The position numbers and the translations under genes were made by a program. From the NCBI GenBank assembly GCA_014529385.2, contig CM043963.1:96922412-96982411 (forward strand): DNA of 60,000 bases, given 5' to 3'. The DNA is from Adiantum capillus-veneris (taxonomy: Eukaryota > Streptophyta > Polypodiopsida > Polypodiales > Pteridaceae). Shown here one piece after another: positions 21,899 to 34,639 of the stretch (positions within the stretch are counted from its first letter, which is position 1; each line of letters begins with the position of its first letter). The notes beneath the pieces were generated by a model. That model worked only from the letters and a program-made list of their open reading frames with translations, was not told the DNA's origin and made no database searches.

Positions 21899-24472
21899 CT
21901 ACCCTACACCTAACTGCTTGCGAAAATGCGCAAAGCTCTCTGAGGGAAGTCCTTTTGTAAGTAGATCAGTTGGATTTTCCGTGGTGTGAACTTTGACAAG
22001 CTGAATTTTCTTATCCTCGAGCATTTCCCTGATGAAATGATACTTCACATCCACATGCTTTTTCTTTGAGTGATAAACTGGATTGCGAGCCAATTGTATA
22101 GCAATCTGACTATCACAATATAACACAGGCATCTCTTCTTTGATTCCCAAATCTGTTACTAGTCGATTAAGCCAAATTGATTCTTTGCATGCCTCTGATG
22201 CTGCAACATATTCAGCCTCTGTAGTAGACTGAGTAACACAATCTTGTAATCTAGAATGCCATGATACTGCTCCACCAGCCAATGTAAAGACATACCCTGA
22301 CGTAGACCTTCGGTTGTCTAAGTCACCTGCATAATGTGATTCTGTAAAACCCTTTACACTTAGATCATTACTCCCATAGCATATACGCATACTCTTTGTA
22401 GCCTTGAGGTATCTCAATATTCCTTTCACTGCCTCCCAATGTTTCTTGCCTGGGTTTGACATGTATCGACTTACTACTTCCACTGCAAATGCAATGTCTG
22501 GGTGAGTAGCAATCATTGCATACATCAAACTACACACTGTAGACGCATATGGAATCTTATCCATTTCAGCTTGTTCTTCCTCAGACACAGGACAATCTTG
22601 TTTGCTAAGTTTCACATATGGTGGCAATGGAACACTCAATGCCTTTCCCTTCTCCATATTGAAATGTTGCAAAACCTTGTCAATATACTCTGTTTGAGAT
22701 AACCAAATCATCTTCTTTGATCTGTCTCTCTCAATGCGCATACCAAGTATATGACTTGCCTCACCCATGTCTTTCATGTCAAACGATTTTGCCATCTTTG
22801 ACTTCAAAGCTGAAATTTCTTCCAAGTGCTTGCCAGCAATCAACATGTCATCCACATACAAAATAAGGATCAGCCAACTACCATCCGTAGCCTTCTTTGT
22901 ATATAGACAGTGATCGAACTCACTACGTTTGTAGCCTTGAGAAAGCATAAACTTGTGGAATTTATGGTACCATGCCCTTGGTGATTGTTTTAAGCCATAA
23001 AGACTCTTTAACAACTGGTATACCCAATCTTCCTTGCCTTTCTCAACAAAACCTTCTATCTGTTGCATGTAAATTTCCACATCTAAATCACCATGCAAGA
23101 ACGATGTCTTGACATCCATTTGGTGAAACACCAAATCTAGTATGGCAACCAATGCAAGAAAGCATCTCAATGTAGTCATCTTGACCACCGAAGAGAAGAC
23201 TTCATCAAAGTCAATGCCTTGTTCTTGCTTAAAGCCCTTGGCAACAAGCCTTGCTTTGTACTTTGACTGACTATCATGAGTGGTGATCTTATACCTGTAA
23301 ACCCATTTACAAGGTAGAGCCTTTTTGCCCTGTGGTAATTTAACTAGCTTCCATGTCTGGTTTTTATGCAGAGGTGTCATCTCTGACTGCATGGCCAATT
23401 GCCAATTCCCGGAGTCCTTCATTTTCACTGCTTCCTTGTAACATGAAGGCTCATTGCAATCAGTCAACATGACATAGTTCATAGATGGAACAAACCTATC
23501 AGGAGGTCGCGTGATACGTCCAGATCTATGCACAATAGGTGGCTCAGGCTCAGCCACAACCTGTGGTTCCACTCTATCCTGTCCTTGGTCCTCTTGAGCC
23601 CTGGCATTTTGTCTTGCACGTGCATGTCCATCTTCTTGGAAGACAACTCTTCTAATCTCCTCAACCCTCTCTGGTTTAGAATGATATTTGGCTTCATTAA
23701 AGTGAACATCATTGCTGCGGATAACCTTTCTGGATACGGGATCCCAAAGTCTGTACCCCATTTCACCAGAATTACCATAGCCTAGAAAGATGCACTTTCT
23801 ACTCTTTGGCTCAAGTTTGTTCCTAAATTCCTTTGCAACGTGAGTATATGCCTCACAGCCAAAGACTCTGAGATGCTTGTATGAGGGCACCTTGCCTGAC
23901 CATACCATCTTTGCCACTAAATCCTTCTGCAAAACCTTGCTAGGAGATCTATTTATAAGATGAACAGCTATTGATACAGCTTCAGCCCAAAACCCATTTG
24001 GAAGCTGTGCATTAGACAACATACTTTTGACCTTCTCTTGTATGGTCCTATTCATCCTCTCAGAAACACCATTTTGAGGAGGATTGTAAGGAGCAGTAAG
24101 TTCACGTTTTATACCTTTTGACTCACAAAAGTCCTGAAAGGCCTTTGAAACATACTCTCCACCATTGTCAGTGCGTAAGCATTTAAGCTTCTTGCCACTC
24201 TGATTCTCCACAAGTGTCACAAATGTTTTGAAAACACTAAACGCTTCATCCTTGTTCTTGAGAAAGTAAACCCATACTTTCCTCGAGTAATCATCTATAA
24301 ATGTCATAAAGTAAGAAGCCCCCCCTAGAGATAGGTTAGGCATAGGTCCACAAAAATCACTATGAACAAGTGCCAACTGTGTATCTCTTCTACTGCGTCT
24401 ATGCTTATGTGGTTGCTGTGTTTGCTTACCATACAGACAATGTTCACAGAATTCAAAATCATTAAATGACAA
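21899..24472 (-). pseudogene. Copia-2 integrase core, reverse transcriptase and RNase H (long intact frame)
   Basis: An 857-residue frame. Integrase: HSDFCGP, RTDNGGEY and NGVSERMNRT give an intact DDE triad, followed by FWAEAV, VFGCEAYTHV and FLGYGNSGEMGYRLW. The linker HRSGRITRPPDRF leads to reverse transcriptase with KNQTWKLVKLPQGKKAL, QMDVKTSFLHGD, SLYGLKQSPRAWY and YVDDMLIAG. RNase H has GFTESHYAGD (the first acidic pair is altered from ADADxAGD), TTEAEYVAASEA, CDSQIAIQLARN, HVDVKYHFIRE and NPTDLLTKGLP. This is the best-preserved copia polyprotein part in the window. It is in a different frame from the protease region upstream. Confidence 0.92.
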
Positions 24473-24816
24473 GCCAGCAAATAACCAGAACGAGACAAGA
24501 TTTCCATTCCCTTCTTGGACATATGTCCTAACCGGCTATGCCACAAAGAAACGTTCGGCTGCTCAGTTACATTGATTACATTTTTAGAGACATTTGATAC
24601 ATAAATCATGTAAAGTCCTCCAGAATTTACTCCATGTGCTACTGTCATAGAACCCTTGGATATCTTCCACATGTTCTGTCCAAAAGTGGCGACGTAGCCA
24701 GCATCATCAAGTAAACCTGTGCTTATCAAGCTCTTTGTAATTGCGGGAACATGTCTCACATTCTTCAGTGTGAAAGAACAGCCATTCTGAAAATTCAATT
24801 GGACATCTCCAAACAC
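24473..24816 (-). pseudogene. Copia-2 protease tail and integrase zinc region (frameshifted)
   Basis: The frame carries LKNVRHVPAITKSLISTG and LWHSRLGHMSKKGMEIL, the conserved segment between protease and integrase and the His pair of the zinc domain. It overlaps the preceding frame at about 24707-24816 and leaves frame again near 24480, where the next block resumes with FEFCEHCLYGKQ (the Cys pair). Two single-base-type frameshifts therefore bracket this piece. Confidence 0.85.
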
Positions 24817-25543
24817 CTAAGATCTCACATGTCTGCCCATTGCCTAGCCGAACATGATCTTTAGTGGTCACGTAAGAGGTAAACCACTCCTTGTTTGGAG
24901 ACACATGAAGTGATTCCCCTGAGTCTATGATCCAGTCACTCAGTTCATTTCCATCAGATGCTGTAAGAAGAGCTGAGTCCATTGTATTCTTCAACAAGTA
25001 GATGTCTCCTGACACTAGAGTGTCATCCTCTGCAACAGTGTTTGTCACATTTATTTCTTGAATATTCACTGAGGACTTGTTCTTCTCACCATGGTCTTCA
25101 GCTTTCTCTTTGCCTTTTTTTGCTTTCCATTCTCTGCGGTCTCTTTTCATGTGACCCTTCTTGCCACAATGGTAGCATTCTATGTCACTCTTGCCTTTAT
25201 CACTGCGGGACTTGCTACGAGACTGATTCCTCTTTCCACCTTTATACTTTTCTTTGGTCCTTCCCTTGACAACTAAGGATGTTCCTTTGCCTTTGTCCAT
25301 TGTCTTTCTATTGGTTTCTTCAGTAAGCAGACTTTCTTCTACACCTACTATGTTCAAAACATCTGGAGGTGCAGAATTACTCAAAGCTGTGCAAAAAGTG
25401 TCCCAACTTTCTGGCAATGTGATCAACAGGAACATAGCTCTAACAGGTTCATCAAACTTGACACCTTGAGCTGACAACTGACTATAGATTGTGTTGAATT
25501 CATTCAGATGATTGGACATAGGTGTCCCTTCTTTCATCTTCAA
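24707..25543 (-). pseudogene. Copia-2 gag C-terminal part and protease
   Basis: In order: LKMKEGTPMSNHLNEFNT, LITLPESWDTF, a basic linker rich in SRSKS, a zinc knuckle CYHCGKKGHMKRDR in which the last Cys has become Arg, then the protease active site WIIDSGESLHVSP with its catalytic Asp intact. The frame fails near 24800, inside the protease tail, where conserved sequence continues in another frame. The damaged knuckle would weaken RNA binding by the gag protein. Confidence 0.87.
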
Positions 25544-25570
25544 GTCAACAAGCTTCTTAAGCCAGTATAC

Positions 25571-25879
25571 CTATGAAGCTGCACTCTGCTTCTCATAAAG
25601 ATCACTCAGCTTTAACCATGCTCGATAAGCTGACATCTCGTCTGCTACATTGAAGTAAACGCTTTCTGCCAAAGTCAGCATAATGGTAGAAAGTGCCAAT
25701 TCATCCATTTCGCTCCATTCATCTTCGTCCATATCTTCTGGTTTTATCCCCTTGAGCTTTATAGGTTTTATCTGCTTCTTTTGTACTAACACGTGCCAAA
25801 TCTGCTTCTTCCACAATGGGAAATTGGTTCCATCCAGTTTCTTGATATTGTAAAGAGCAGTGTCCTGTGATCCAGCCAT
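25571..25879 (-). pseudogene. Copia-2 gag, N-terminal part
   Basis: The frame starts at a good ATG with MAGSQDTALYNIKKLDGTN, then FPLWKKQIWHVLVQKK, the copia gag opening. It continues with DEWSEMDELALSTIMLTLA and ends at a stop just after KQSAAS, where related proteins continue NKVYLMKKL. The next coding segment picks up in the same frame (VYWLKKLVDLKM), so a single stop at 25571-25573 is the break. Confidence 0.88.
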
Positions 25880-26963
25880 AGCTACGCTTCACAGTAGTTT
25901 ACTTTCCTGGGAAAAATTCGGTAGAGTTTTCCCTGTAAACTGACCTCTTAACCAATATCAACGTGTCAAATGAACCAAGAAAGCTTCAGATTCTGCAGAA
26001 ATTTTGGCAGAGTCTCCTTTGTAAAATCGCTCTGGTGTACTCAAAAACAGACCAAAAACAGCTCAAAAAACCACTATCTCTCTAACACTGTAAGCTGTGG
26101 GTAAACCTGTCCTGCACCTGTACTGTCTCTCACTGTCCTGTCACTGTCCTGTAAGCGTAGACTGCGATAATGCCTCAATGGCAGTAAAGCAAAGATGCAA
26201 TCCCAACTGTCTAACTCACAGTCAATACATCCTAGCTGCCTATCCAAGGGTGCTCGAGGGATCGCTCCAAGACCTGTACGCCGAATGGATTTCAACATTC
26301 GAGAATCCCCCAGCTCAATAAAACCTCACTCGACCCTCAACAAAGGCTGCAGTAAATCTGACAATACATAGACTTCCCACAAAGTCATACATCCACAAAT
26401 TTCCCACTATATGCTGTAACCGTTGCGGCGGTTGTTTGCTGCGTGACTCACAGCCGGCAAACCCTCAACAGACATACATCATCTCTGACAATACATCCCA
26501 TGTGGAAGTACCTGCAATGTCAGGATGAAATCTCGAATATCAAGCAGCAAACACAAGATACCTGATGAACTAGTGGATGTCGCCTACAGTCTGTGTGTAG
26601 ATGCTCCCGCGTCGTATGTGACACGCCTCCAAGAACTGTGAGCCATCCTTTGATGTGTAGACAGCCACAGATCAACACTCTGGGAGTGCCGACATCCTCA
26701 ACACCTGCAGTCGTAGGCCGAAAACCCCAAATTTGCAGAGTCAGATTTGCACCCGCCAAGACCACGTAGTCGAAAATGGCCTGCGCAGAACTTTGTCGAA
26801 GCCGAACGCTGGCCGAGATGATCGCAGAATGAAATTCTGAGAACACCATGCCCTTTGGGCGCTCCCACAGGAATTTGGGCCGTGTCTTCGCTTGTCGAGT
26901 CTCACTCCAATCTAAGCAGGTGACTCTGGCTACCTGTAAATGCTGCCCCGAGCCTCGATCTGA
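25880..26963 (-). other. Copia-2 untranslated leader
   Basis: About 1.08 kb lies between the primer site and the gag start. It has no conserved coding motif; open frames on both strands here (for example 26520-26849) have no domain and are probably chance. Confidence 0.6.
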
Positions 26964-26975
26964 GCTCTGATACTA
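26964..26975 (-). promoter_or_regulatory. Primer binding site of Copia-2
   Basis: On the element's strand the sequence is TAGTATCAGAGC, the initiator Met tRNA site TGGTATCAGAGC with one change, two bases inside the 5' LTR end. Confidence 0.88.
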
Positions 26976-26977
26976 GT

Positions 26978-27169
26978 TGAACGAGTATGAGCGGAAGTGC
27001 GACACGAGAGAGAGTGCGAGAAGAAGAGCACGACGATATGGTGAACTCGCTCTACTATAATGTGTAGAGCATAGTGAGTTCTTATTAGGTTTTTACAAAA
27101 GAACATGTGTACATACCTGGCGGTCCGCCCACTTACCTGGGCAACCACATAGGGCTTTATACCCCAACA
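26978..27169 (-). repeat. Copia-2 5' LTR
   Basis: 192 bp, colinear with the 3' LTR except for 17 additional bases and scattered substitutions. Its outer edge TGTTGGGG on the minus strand meets satellite sequence at 27170. Confidence 0.92.
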
Positions 27170-27749
27170 CTGAATGCACCTATGTTTAGGACATGGTTAG
27201 AATGGCCAAGTGGTGGATCTAGGTGAAACCAACAATTGTATCTACAATTCAATCCTTTGTTATAATGGCCAAGCGGTGGATCTTTCATGCCCCTACTTAC
27301 CAATTCTTACTCTAAATGGACAAGTGCTGGATCTATGATCTACTCATCCCACAAACATTGTGTAAAATTACAAGTGCTATGATGGACAAGTGTTGAATGC
27401 ACCTATCTTTATGACATGGTTAGAATGGCCAAATGGTGGATCTAGGAGACACCACCAATTGGATCCACATTTCAAACCTTTGTTATAATGGCCAAGTGAT
27501 GGATCTTTGATGCTCCTACTTCCCAATTCCCAGTCTAATGGCCAAGTGGTGGATCTAGGATCTACTCAACCCACAAACATTGTGTAAAATATACAATTGT
27601 TATCAAGTGCTGAATGCACCTACCTTTAAGACATGGCTACAATGGCCAATTGGTAGATCTAGAAGATACCAATAATTGGATCCACACTTCAAGCCTTCAT
27701 TCTAATGGCCAAGTGGTCGATCTTTGATGTATCTAATTCCCTTACTTTT
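27170..27749. repeat. Satellite block 2
   Basis: The third higher-order repeat copy resumes here exactly where block 1 stopped (marker TTCATGCCCC at 27284) and runs for about 2.5 monomers until the Copia-1 LTR fragment. Confidence 0.9.
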
Positions 27750-28367
27750 TTTTCCCTCGTCGGAATATTCCTTTTCGTTGGAATATTATGGCCGGACGGC
27801 ATTCGGAAAGTGGTCGAAAAACAACTCGTCGGTTGGCCGGTGGCTGGTAGTCAATGGCCACTGGCCGATGGTCAAAAGTCAATGGCCGGTGGCCAGTGGC
27901 CGATTTCAACGGCCGGTGACCGAATTCAAAAGCGGACTTGTCTTCTCAAGGGCAGCCACACATGGGCGGATTGGTGGGTCTGATTTGGACTTATCTACAC
28001 AAGGGCAGCTACACGTGGCTGCCTTTTATAAGAGAGGGCAGCGCTTTTGGCCTATAAAAGGAGGCCATTTCTACACACATTTGAAAGAGTGAAGTTGATG
28101 CAACAAGGTGAGTGTGAGGTGGTGAGAGTGAAGAAAGGCGGGAGCTCTATTAAGGGTATAATCCCTTTGTAAACTACGTCATATTTTGAAGTACTAAAGC
28201 CATTGAGTGGCTGCTTTCCCGTGGACATAGCCCACATTGGGTGAACCATGTATATCGTGTGTCCTCTCTCTCTCTCTCTAGTCTATAATCTTTTGTGTGT
28301 CAAATCTATCTCTCTCCATTAAGTAATCTACTCAAATATCTATTTAGCTACGTCTTATTCCCTAACA
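27750..28367 (+). mobile_element. Copia-1-family LTR fragment in the satellite
   Basis: From about TCGGAATATTCC to the terminal CCTAACA this matches the second part of the Copia-1 3' LTR (about 10221-10796), including TATAAAAGG, the CT tract (only about 15 bases here) and the exact LTR end. The first quarter of the LTR is missing. Satellite continues at TAAATGGCC directly after the LTR end. A T-rich run (TTACTTTTTTTT) lies at the left junction. Confidence 0.85.
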
Positions 28368-31300
28368 TAAATGGCCAGGTGGTGAATCTAGGATCTACTC
28401 ATCCCACAAACATTATGTGAAATTACCATCGTTATGATGGCCAAAGGTTGAATGCACCTAACTTTTGTACATATTTAGAATGGCCAAGTGGTGAATCTAG
28501 GTGACACCAACAATTGTATCTACAATTCAAGCTTTTGTTATAATGGCCAAGTGATAGATGTTTGATGCACCTACTTACCAATACTTACTCTAAATGGACA
28601 ATTGGTGCATCTAGGATCTACTCATCCCACAACATTGTGTAAAATTACAAGTGTATTGTGGCCAAGTGTTGAATCCACCTAAGTAGCCAAGTGGTGGATC
28701 TAGGAGAAACCAACAATTTGATATACATTTCAAGCCATTGTTATAATGGCCAGGTGGTGGATCTTTGATGCACCTACTTCCCATTTTTAAGTCTAAATGG
28801 CCAAGTGGTGGATCTAGAATCTACTCATCGAACAAACATTGTGTAAAATTACAAGTGTTATGATGGCGAAGTGTTGAATGCGCCTGCCTTTCATACAAGG
28901 CTAGAATGGCCAAGTGGTGTATCTAGGAGATACCAACAATTGGATCCACACTTCAAACCTTCATTCTAATGCCCAAGTGCTGGATATTTGATGTATTTAT
29001 TCCCAAATTTTTGTCTAAATGGCCAAGTGGTGGATCTAGGATCTACTCATCCCAAAGATATTGTGTAAATTTACCAGTGTTATGATGGCCAAGTGTGGAA
29101 TCCACCTAACTTTAAGACATGCTTAGAATGGCCAAGTGGTGGATCTAGGTGACACCAATAATTGTATCTATAGTTCAAGCCTTTTTTATAATGGCCAAGT
29201 GTTGGATCTTTGATGCCCCAACTTACCAATTCTTACTCTAAATGGACAAGTGGTGGCTCTAGGATCTACTCATCCTACTAACATTATGTAAATATACAAG
29301 TGTTATCATGGATAAGTGTTGAATCCACCTAACGTTCAGGCATGGTTAGTATGGCCAAGTGGTGGATCTAGGAGACACCAAGAATTAGATCCACATTTCA
29401 AACCTTTGTTATAATGGCCAAAAGGGTGGATCTAGAATCTACTCATCCCACAAACATTGTGTAAAATTACAAGTGTTATGATGGCTACGTGCTGGATGCA
29501 CCTACCTTTAAGACATGGCTAAAATTACAAGTGTTATGATGGCTGTGTAAAATTACAAGTGTTATGATGGCTACGTGCTGGATGCACCTACCTTTAAGAC
29601 ATGGCTAATATGGTCAAGTGGTGGATCTAGGAGATACAAACAATTGGATCCACACTTCAAGCCTTCGTTCTAATGGCCAAGTGGTGGATCTAGGATCTAC
29701 TCATCCCACAGACATTGTGTAGAATTACCAGTGTTATGATGGCCAAGTGTTGAATGCACCTAACTTTAGGACATTGTTAGAATGGCCAAGTGGTGGATCT
29801 AGGTGACACCAACAATTGTATCTACAATTCAAGCCTTTGTTATAATGGCCAAGAGGAGGATCTTTCATGCCCCTACTTACTAATTCTTACTCTAAATGGA
29901 CAAGTGGTGGATCGATGATCTACTCATCCCACAAACATTGTGTAAAATTACAAGTGTTATGATGGCCAAGTGTTGAATGCACCTAGCTTTAGGACATGGT
30001 GAAAACGGCCAAATGGTGGATCTAGGAGACACCGACAATTGGATCCACATTTCAAGCCTTTGTTATAATGGCCAAGTGGTGGATCTTTGATGCTCCTACT
30101 TCCCAATTCTTAGTCTAAATGGCCAAGTGGTGGATCTAGGATCTACTCAACCCACAAACATTGTGTAAAATATACAAGTGTTATAATGGTCAAGTATTGA
30201 ATACACCTACCTTTAAGACATGTCTAGAATGGCCAATTGGTAGATCTAGGAGATACCAACAATTGGATCCACACTTCAGGCCTTCATTCTAATGTCCAAG
30301 CTTTGGATCTTTGATGTATCTAATTCCCAAATTTAGCCTAAATGGCGAGGTGGTGAATCTAGGATCTACTCATCCGACATACATTTTGTGAAATTACCTG
30401 TGTTATGATGGCCAAGGGTTGAATGCACCTAACTTTTGGACATGTTTAGAATGGCCAAGTGGTGGATCTAGGTGACACCAACAATTGTATCTACAATTCA
30501 ATATTTTGTTATAATGGCCAAGTGCTGAATCTTTGATGCGCCTACTTACGAATACTTACTCTAAATGGACAATGGTGCATGTAGGATCTACACATCTCAC
30601 AACATTGTGTAAAATTACAAGTGTATTGTGGCCAAGTGTTGAATCCACCTAAGTGGTGGATCTAGGAGACACCAACAATTTGATATACATTTCAAGCCTT
30701 TGTTATAATGGCTAGGTGGTGGATCTTTGATGCACCTACTTCCCATTTTTTAGTCTAAATGGCCAAGTGGTGGATCTAGAACCTACTCATTGAACAAACA
30801 TTGTGTAAAATTACAAGTGTTATGATGGCGAAGCGTTGAATGCACCTGCCTTTAAGACATGTTTAGAATGCCTTTAAGACATGCGTTGAATGCTCCTGCC
30901 TTTAAGACATGGCTAGAATGGCCAAGTGGTGTATCTTGGAGATACCAACAATTGGATCCACACTTCAACCCTTCATTCTAATGGCCAAGTGGTGGACATT
31001 TGATGTATTTTATTCCAAATTTTTTGTCTAAATGGCCAAGTGGTAGATCCAAGATCTACTCATGCCACGGATATTGTGTAAATTTACCAGTGTTATGATG
31101 GCCAAGTGTGGAATGCACCTAACTTTAAGACATGCTTAGAATGGCCAATTGGTCGATCTAGGTGACAGCAATAATTGTATCTACAGTTCAAGCCTTTGTT
31201 AAAATAGCCAAGTGGTAGATCTTTGATGCTCCTACTTACCAATTCTAACTCTAAATGGACGAGTGGTGGCTCTAGGAACTACTCATCCTACTAACATTGT

Positions 31301-33096
31301 GTAAAATTACAAGTGTTATCATGGATAAGTATTGAATCCACCTAACTTTAAGTCATGGTTAGTATGGCCAAGTGGTGGATCTAGGAGACACCAACAATTG
31401 GATCCACATTTCAAGCCTTTGTTATAATGGCCAAGTGGGGGATCTTTGATACACCTACTTCTCAATTCGTAGTTTAAATGGCCAAGTGATGGATCTATAA
31501 TCGACTCATCCCACCAACATTGTGTAAAATTACAAGTGTTATGATGGCTACGTGCTGAATGCACCTACCTTTAAGACATGGCTAAAATGGTGAAGTGGTG
31601 GATCTATGAGATACAAACAATTGGATCCACACTTCAAGCCTTCGTTCTAATGGCCAAGTGGTGGATCTAGGATCTACTCATCCCACATACATTGGGTAGA
31701 ATTACCAGTGTTATGATGGCCAACTTTTGAATGCACCTAACTTTAGGACATGGTTAGAATGGCCAAGTGGTGGATCTAGGTGACACCAAAAATTGTATCT
31801 ACAATTCAAGTCTTTGTTATAATGGCCAAGAAGTGGATCTTTCATGCCCCTACTTCCCAATTCTTACTCTAAATGGACAAGTGATGGATCGATGATCTAC
31901 TCATCCCACAAACATTGTGTAAAATTACAAGTGTTATGATGGCCAAGTGTTGAATGCACCTAGCTTTAGGACATGGTTAGAACAACCAAATGGTGGATCT
32001 AGGAGACACCAACGATTGGATCCACATTTCAGGCCTTTGTTATAATGGCCAAGTGGTGGATCTTTAATGCTCCTACTTCCCCATTCTTAGTGTAAATGGC
32101 CAAGTGGTGAATCTAGGATCTACTCAACCCACAAACATTGTGTAAAATATACAAGTGTTATCATGGTCAAGTGTTGAATGCACGTAGGTACCTTTAAGAC
32201 ATGTCTAGAATGGTCAATTGGAAGATCTAGGAGATACCAACAATTGGATCTACACTTCAAGCCTTCATTCTAATGTCCAAGTGGTGGATCTTTGATGTAT
32301 CTAATTCCCAAATTTTAGTCTAAATGGCCAAGTGTTGAATCTAGGATCTACTCATCCCACAGAGATTATGTGAAATTACCAATGTGATGATGGCCAAGGG
32401 TTGAATGCACATAACTTTTGGACATGTTTATAATGGCCAAGTGGTGGATCTAGGTGACACCAACAATTGTATCTACAATTCAAGCTTTTGTTATAATGGC
32501 CAAGTGTTGGATCTTTGATGCACCTACTTACCAAAACTTACTCTAAATGGACAATTGGTGCATCTAGGATCTACTCGTGCCACAACATTGTGTAAAATTA
32601 CAAGTGTATTGTGGCCAAGTATTGAATCCACCTAAGTGGCGAAGTGGTGGATCTACGAGACACCAACAATTTGATTTACATTTCAAGACATTTCAAGCCT
32701 TTGTTATAATGGCCAGGTGGCGGATCTTTGATGCACCTACTTCCCATTTTTTAGCCTAAATGGCCAAGTGGTGGATCTAGAATCTACTCATCGAACAAAC
32801 ATTGTGTAAAATTACAAGTGTTATAATGGCAAAGTGTTGAATGCACCTGCCTTTAAGACATGGCTAGAATGGCCAAGTGGTGTATCTAGGAGATACCAAC
32901 AATTGGATTTACACTTCAAGACTTCATTCTAATGGTGGCCAAGTAGTGGATATTTGATGTATTTTATTCCCAAATTTTTGTATAAATGGCCAAGTGGTGG
33001 ATCTAGGATCTACTCATCCCACAAACATTGTGTAAAATTACAAGTGTTATGATGGCCAAGTGTGTAATGCACTTAGCTTTAGGACATGGTTAGATT
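28368..33096. repeat. Satellite block 3: higher-order repeats 3 to 5
   Basis: This block contains the rest of copy 3, all of copy 4 and most of copy 5 (marker TTCATGCCCC at 29864 and 31841). Spacings after subtracting insertions are about 1927, 1962 and 1977 bp. Local slippage duplications are visible at about 29480-29610 and 30840-30910. The right edge is the insertion point of the 489-bp-LTR element. Confidence 0.92.
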
Positions 33097-33585
33097 TGTT
33101 ATAGAATTGATATTTTATTAGCTATTGCAGCTGACAGGTGGCAAGAGCATCAGCAGATAATGGATTATGCAGAAGGATGTTACATTTTATGTATGTTTGA
33201 TTATTCAAGTGCTCTTTGTGAGCTTTGGCCAATTATGTCCGGTCGGCCAGTTTGTACTCACTTTGACCATTCAAGAATCTATAAATTAAATATGTGCAAG
33301 AGGGAAATGGTCACTCTTGCACGGGGGGAGATTGCACCCAGTGTCCGTATTATTCTTCTCACCTCTCCTCTCTTCTCTCTTGTCGTGCCGGCGTAGCACT
33401 CCATTCTAGGAGGTGCGCCTGCACGCGCTCTCTTGTCCTCTCCCGTTCTTTGTCTCTCTCGTATTGCGTACGGCTCGGAGTACGTGCACTGATGTTTGTC
33501 AGGTACATAGTTTTGTCAATTTATGGCTTGCTATGTGCTATTTCGATCGTATTTTGTAGGGCTCTCCCTGCTCCCGTTTGTAGCA
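33097..33585 (+). repeat. 5' LTR of the LARD-like element
   Basis: 489 bp, containing a TATAAATTAAAT promoter-like box at about 33280-33291 and a CT-rich 3' half. It has the same length as its partner at 38161. Confidence 0.9.
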
Positions 33586-33586
33586 G

Positions 33587-33598
33587 TGGTATCTGAGT
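33587..33598 (+). promoter_or_regulatory. Primer binding site of the LARD-like element
   Basis: TGGTATCTGAGT matches ten of twelve bases of the copia site TGGTATCAGAGC and lies one base after the LTR end. This suggests a Ty1/copia relative as the source of its proteins. Confidence 0.7.
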
Positions 33599-34639
33599 GT
33601 AGGTCATCGCTCCTAGCAAGATATGGATTGTAGAAATGGTTTCTGTGACACATTCGGAGCCAAGTACTTTCCAATTAATTACTCATCTTGATTACCAATG
33701 ATCTTCGTGGGCATCCATTAAGTAACTCATGTATGTATTTTTCTTGGAATGCTGGAGCATGTTATGGAAAAGTTTGCATTTGAATAGTAGTTTTAATGTC
33801 ATCGAAATTGTAAAGAGGCAGACAAGATCCCCTCTTCAAAAGCGTGAGAGAATGGGGACTCAATCAATGAATCAATAGAAGTAGCAGAAGAAATTTAGGA
33901 AAAATTGAGCATGACACAATCCTAAGTGTTCTTGAGAAATTTTGGGAGAAGTTGTCGTTGAGATTCATTTGTATAGGGAAACAATTTCAAGAGGTTCAAA
34001 AAAAAATAAAACCCTAGTTGTCGTCCTACAGACCGACCAACCCTAGCGTGCAACCCAAAATAATGGCATCGAAAATTAATAGAATTATGAGAGAGAGAGG
34101 TTTCGAACAATAACGATGATTCAAATGAAGTGTGTGTGAAGGCACACAGAATGGTGATGATGGCCCGCGGACGTCGATGACATCTCTGGATTAGTGTTGG
34201 CTTGCCAACGGACAAAGTCAACAACATGCAGATGTGTACACTGTATTGCATGCATGAATGTTTTCGACATCCATTCACGCTGCAGCAACTACAATCTTGT
34301 CATGCGCATGGTTCCTTTTGACTCCAAGTCCCCCAGCCTCACACACACAGCGTATTTCTCGCTCTTCCTCATCAACAAATAGCTCTACACAGTCGTCCTC
34401 AACCACTGGATGCCGAAACTATAAGCCGCACTCAGTTTTCTCTCTGTACCAACCACTGGCGATGATCATGCTGCAAACCCCTTGTCATACTACCGCCACC
34501 TTTCGCAACCACTGCATAGCAACCGCCACCTTTTGCTGGCCATGCAGCTCCGCACCTTCACACCCTCTCGCACTAAGAGTAGCTCCAGTTTTCCCAACAA
34601 CCACCACAGACAAAAGGAAAATCCCACACACTTTGCGGT

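Larger units (their letters stand above)
21635..27169 (-). mobile_element. Copia-2: Ty1/copia element with very short LTRs inserted in the satellite
   Basis: On the minus strand: 5' LTR (26978-27169), primer site (26964-26975), leader of about 1.08 kb, gag, protease, integrase, reverse transcriptase, RNase H (25879 down to 21899), purine tract and 3' LTR (21635-21809). Flanking 5-bp words are TTGAA (21630-21634) and CTGAA (27170-27174), one mismatch. Removing the element rejoins the satellite in register. LTRs of 175 and 192 bp differ by a 17-bp indel and about ten substitutions by eye, indicating an insertion of some age. Two frame breaks and one stop inactivate it. Confidence 0.93.

Noticed and set aside
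26074-26849. Open frames on both strands in the Copia-2 leader
   Set aside because: They lie between primer site and gag and lack domains; such leaders are non-coding in copia elements.
31319-31564. Satellite-derived open frames with repeated DPPLGH-like motifs
   Set aside because: The motif is the translation of the satellite core in one frame; other monomers carry stops in the same frame.
17830-33096. Regularly spaced repeats considered as a CRISPR array
   Set aside because: Subunits are 43-65 bp with conserved sequence throughout, no unique spacers and no cas genes. This is a eukaryotic satellite.
33160-33596. Two plus-strand frames that recur at 38224-38738
   Set aside because: They are duplicated only because they lie in the two LTRs of the same element; no protein family is recognised.
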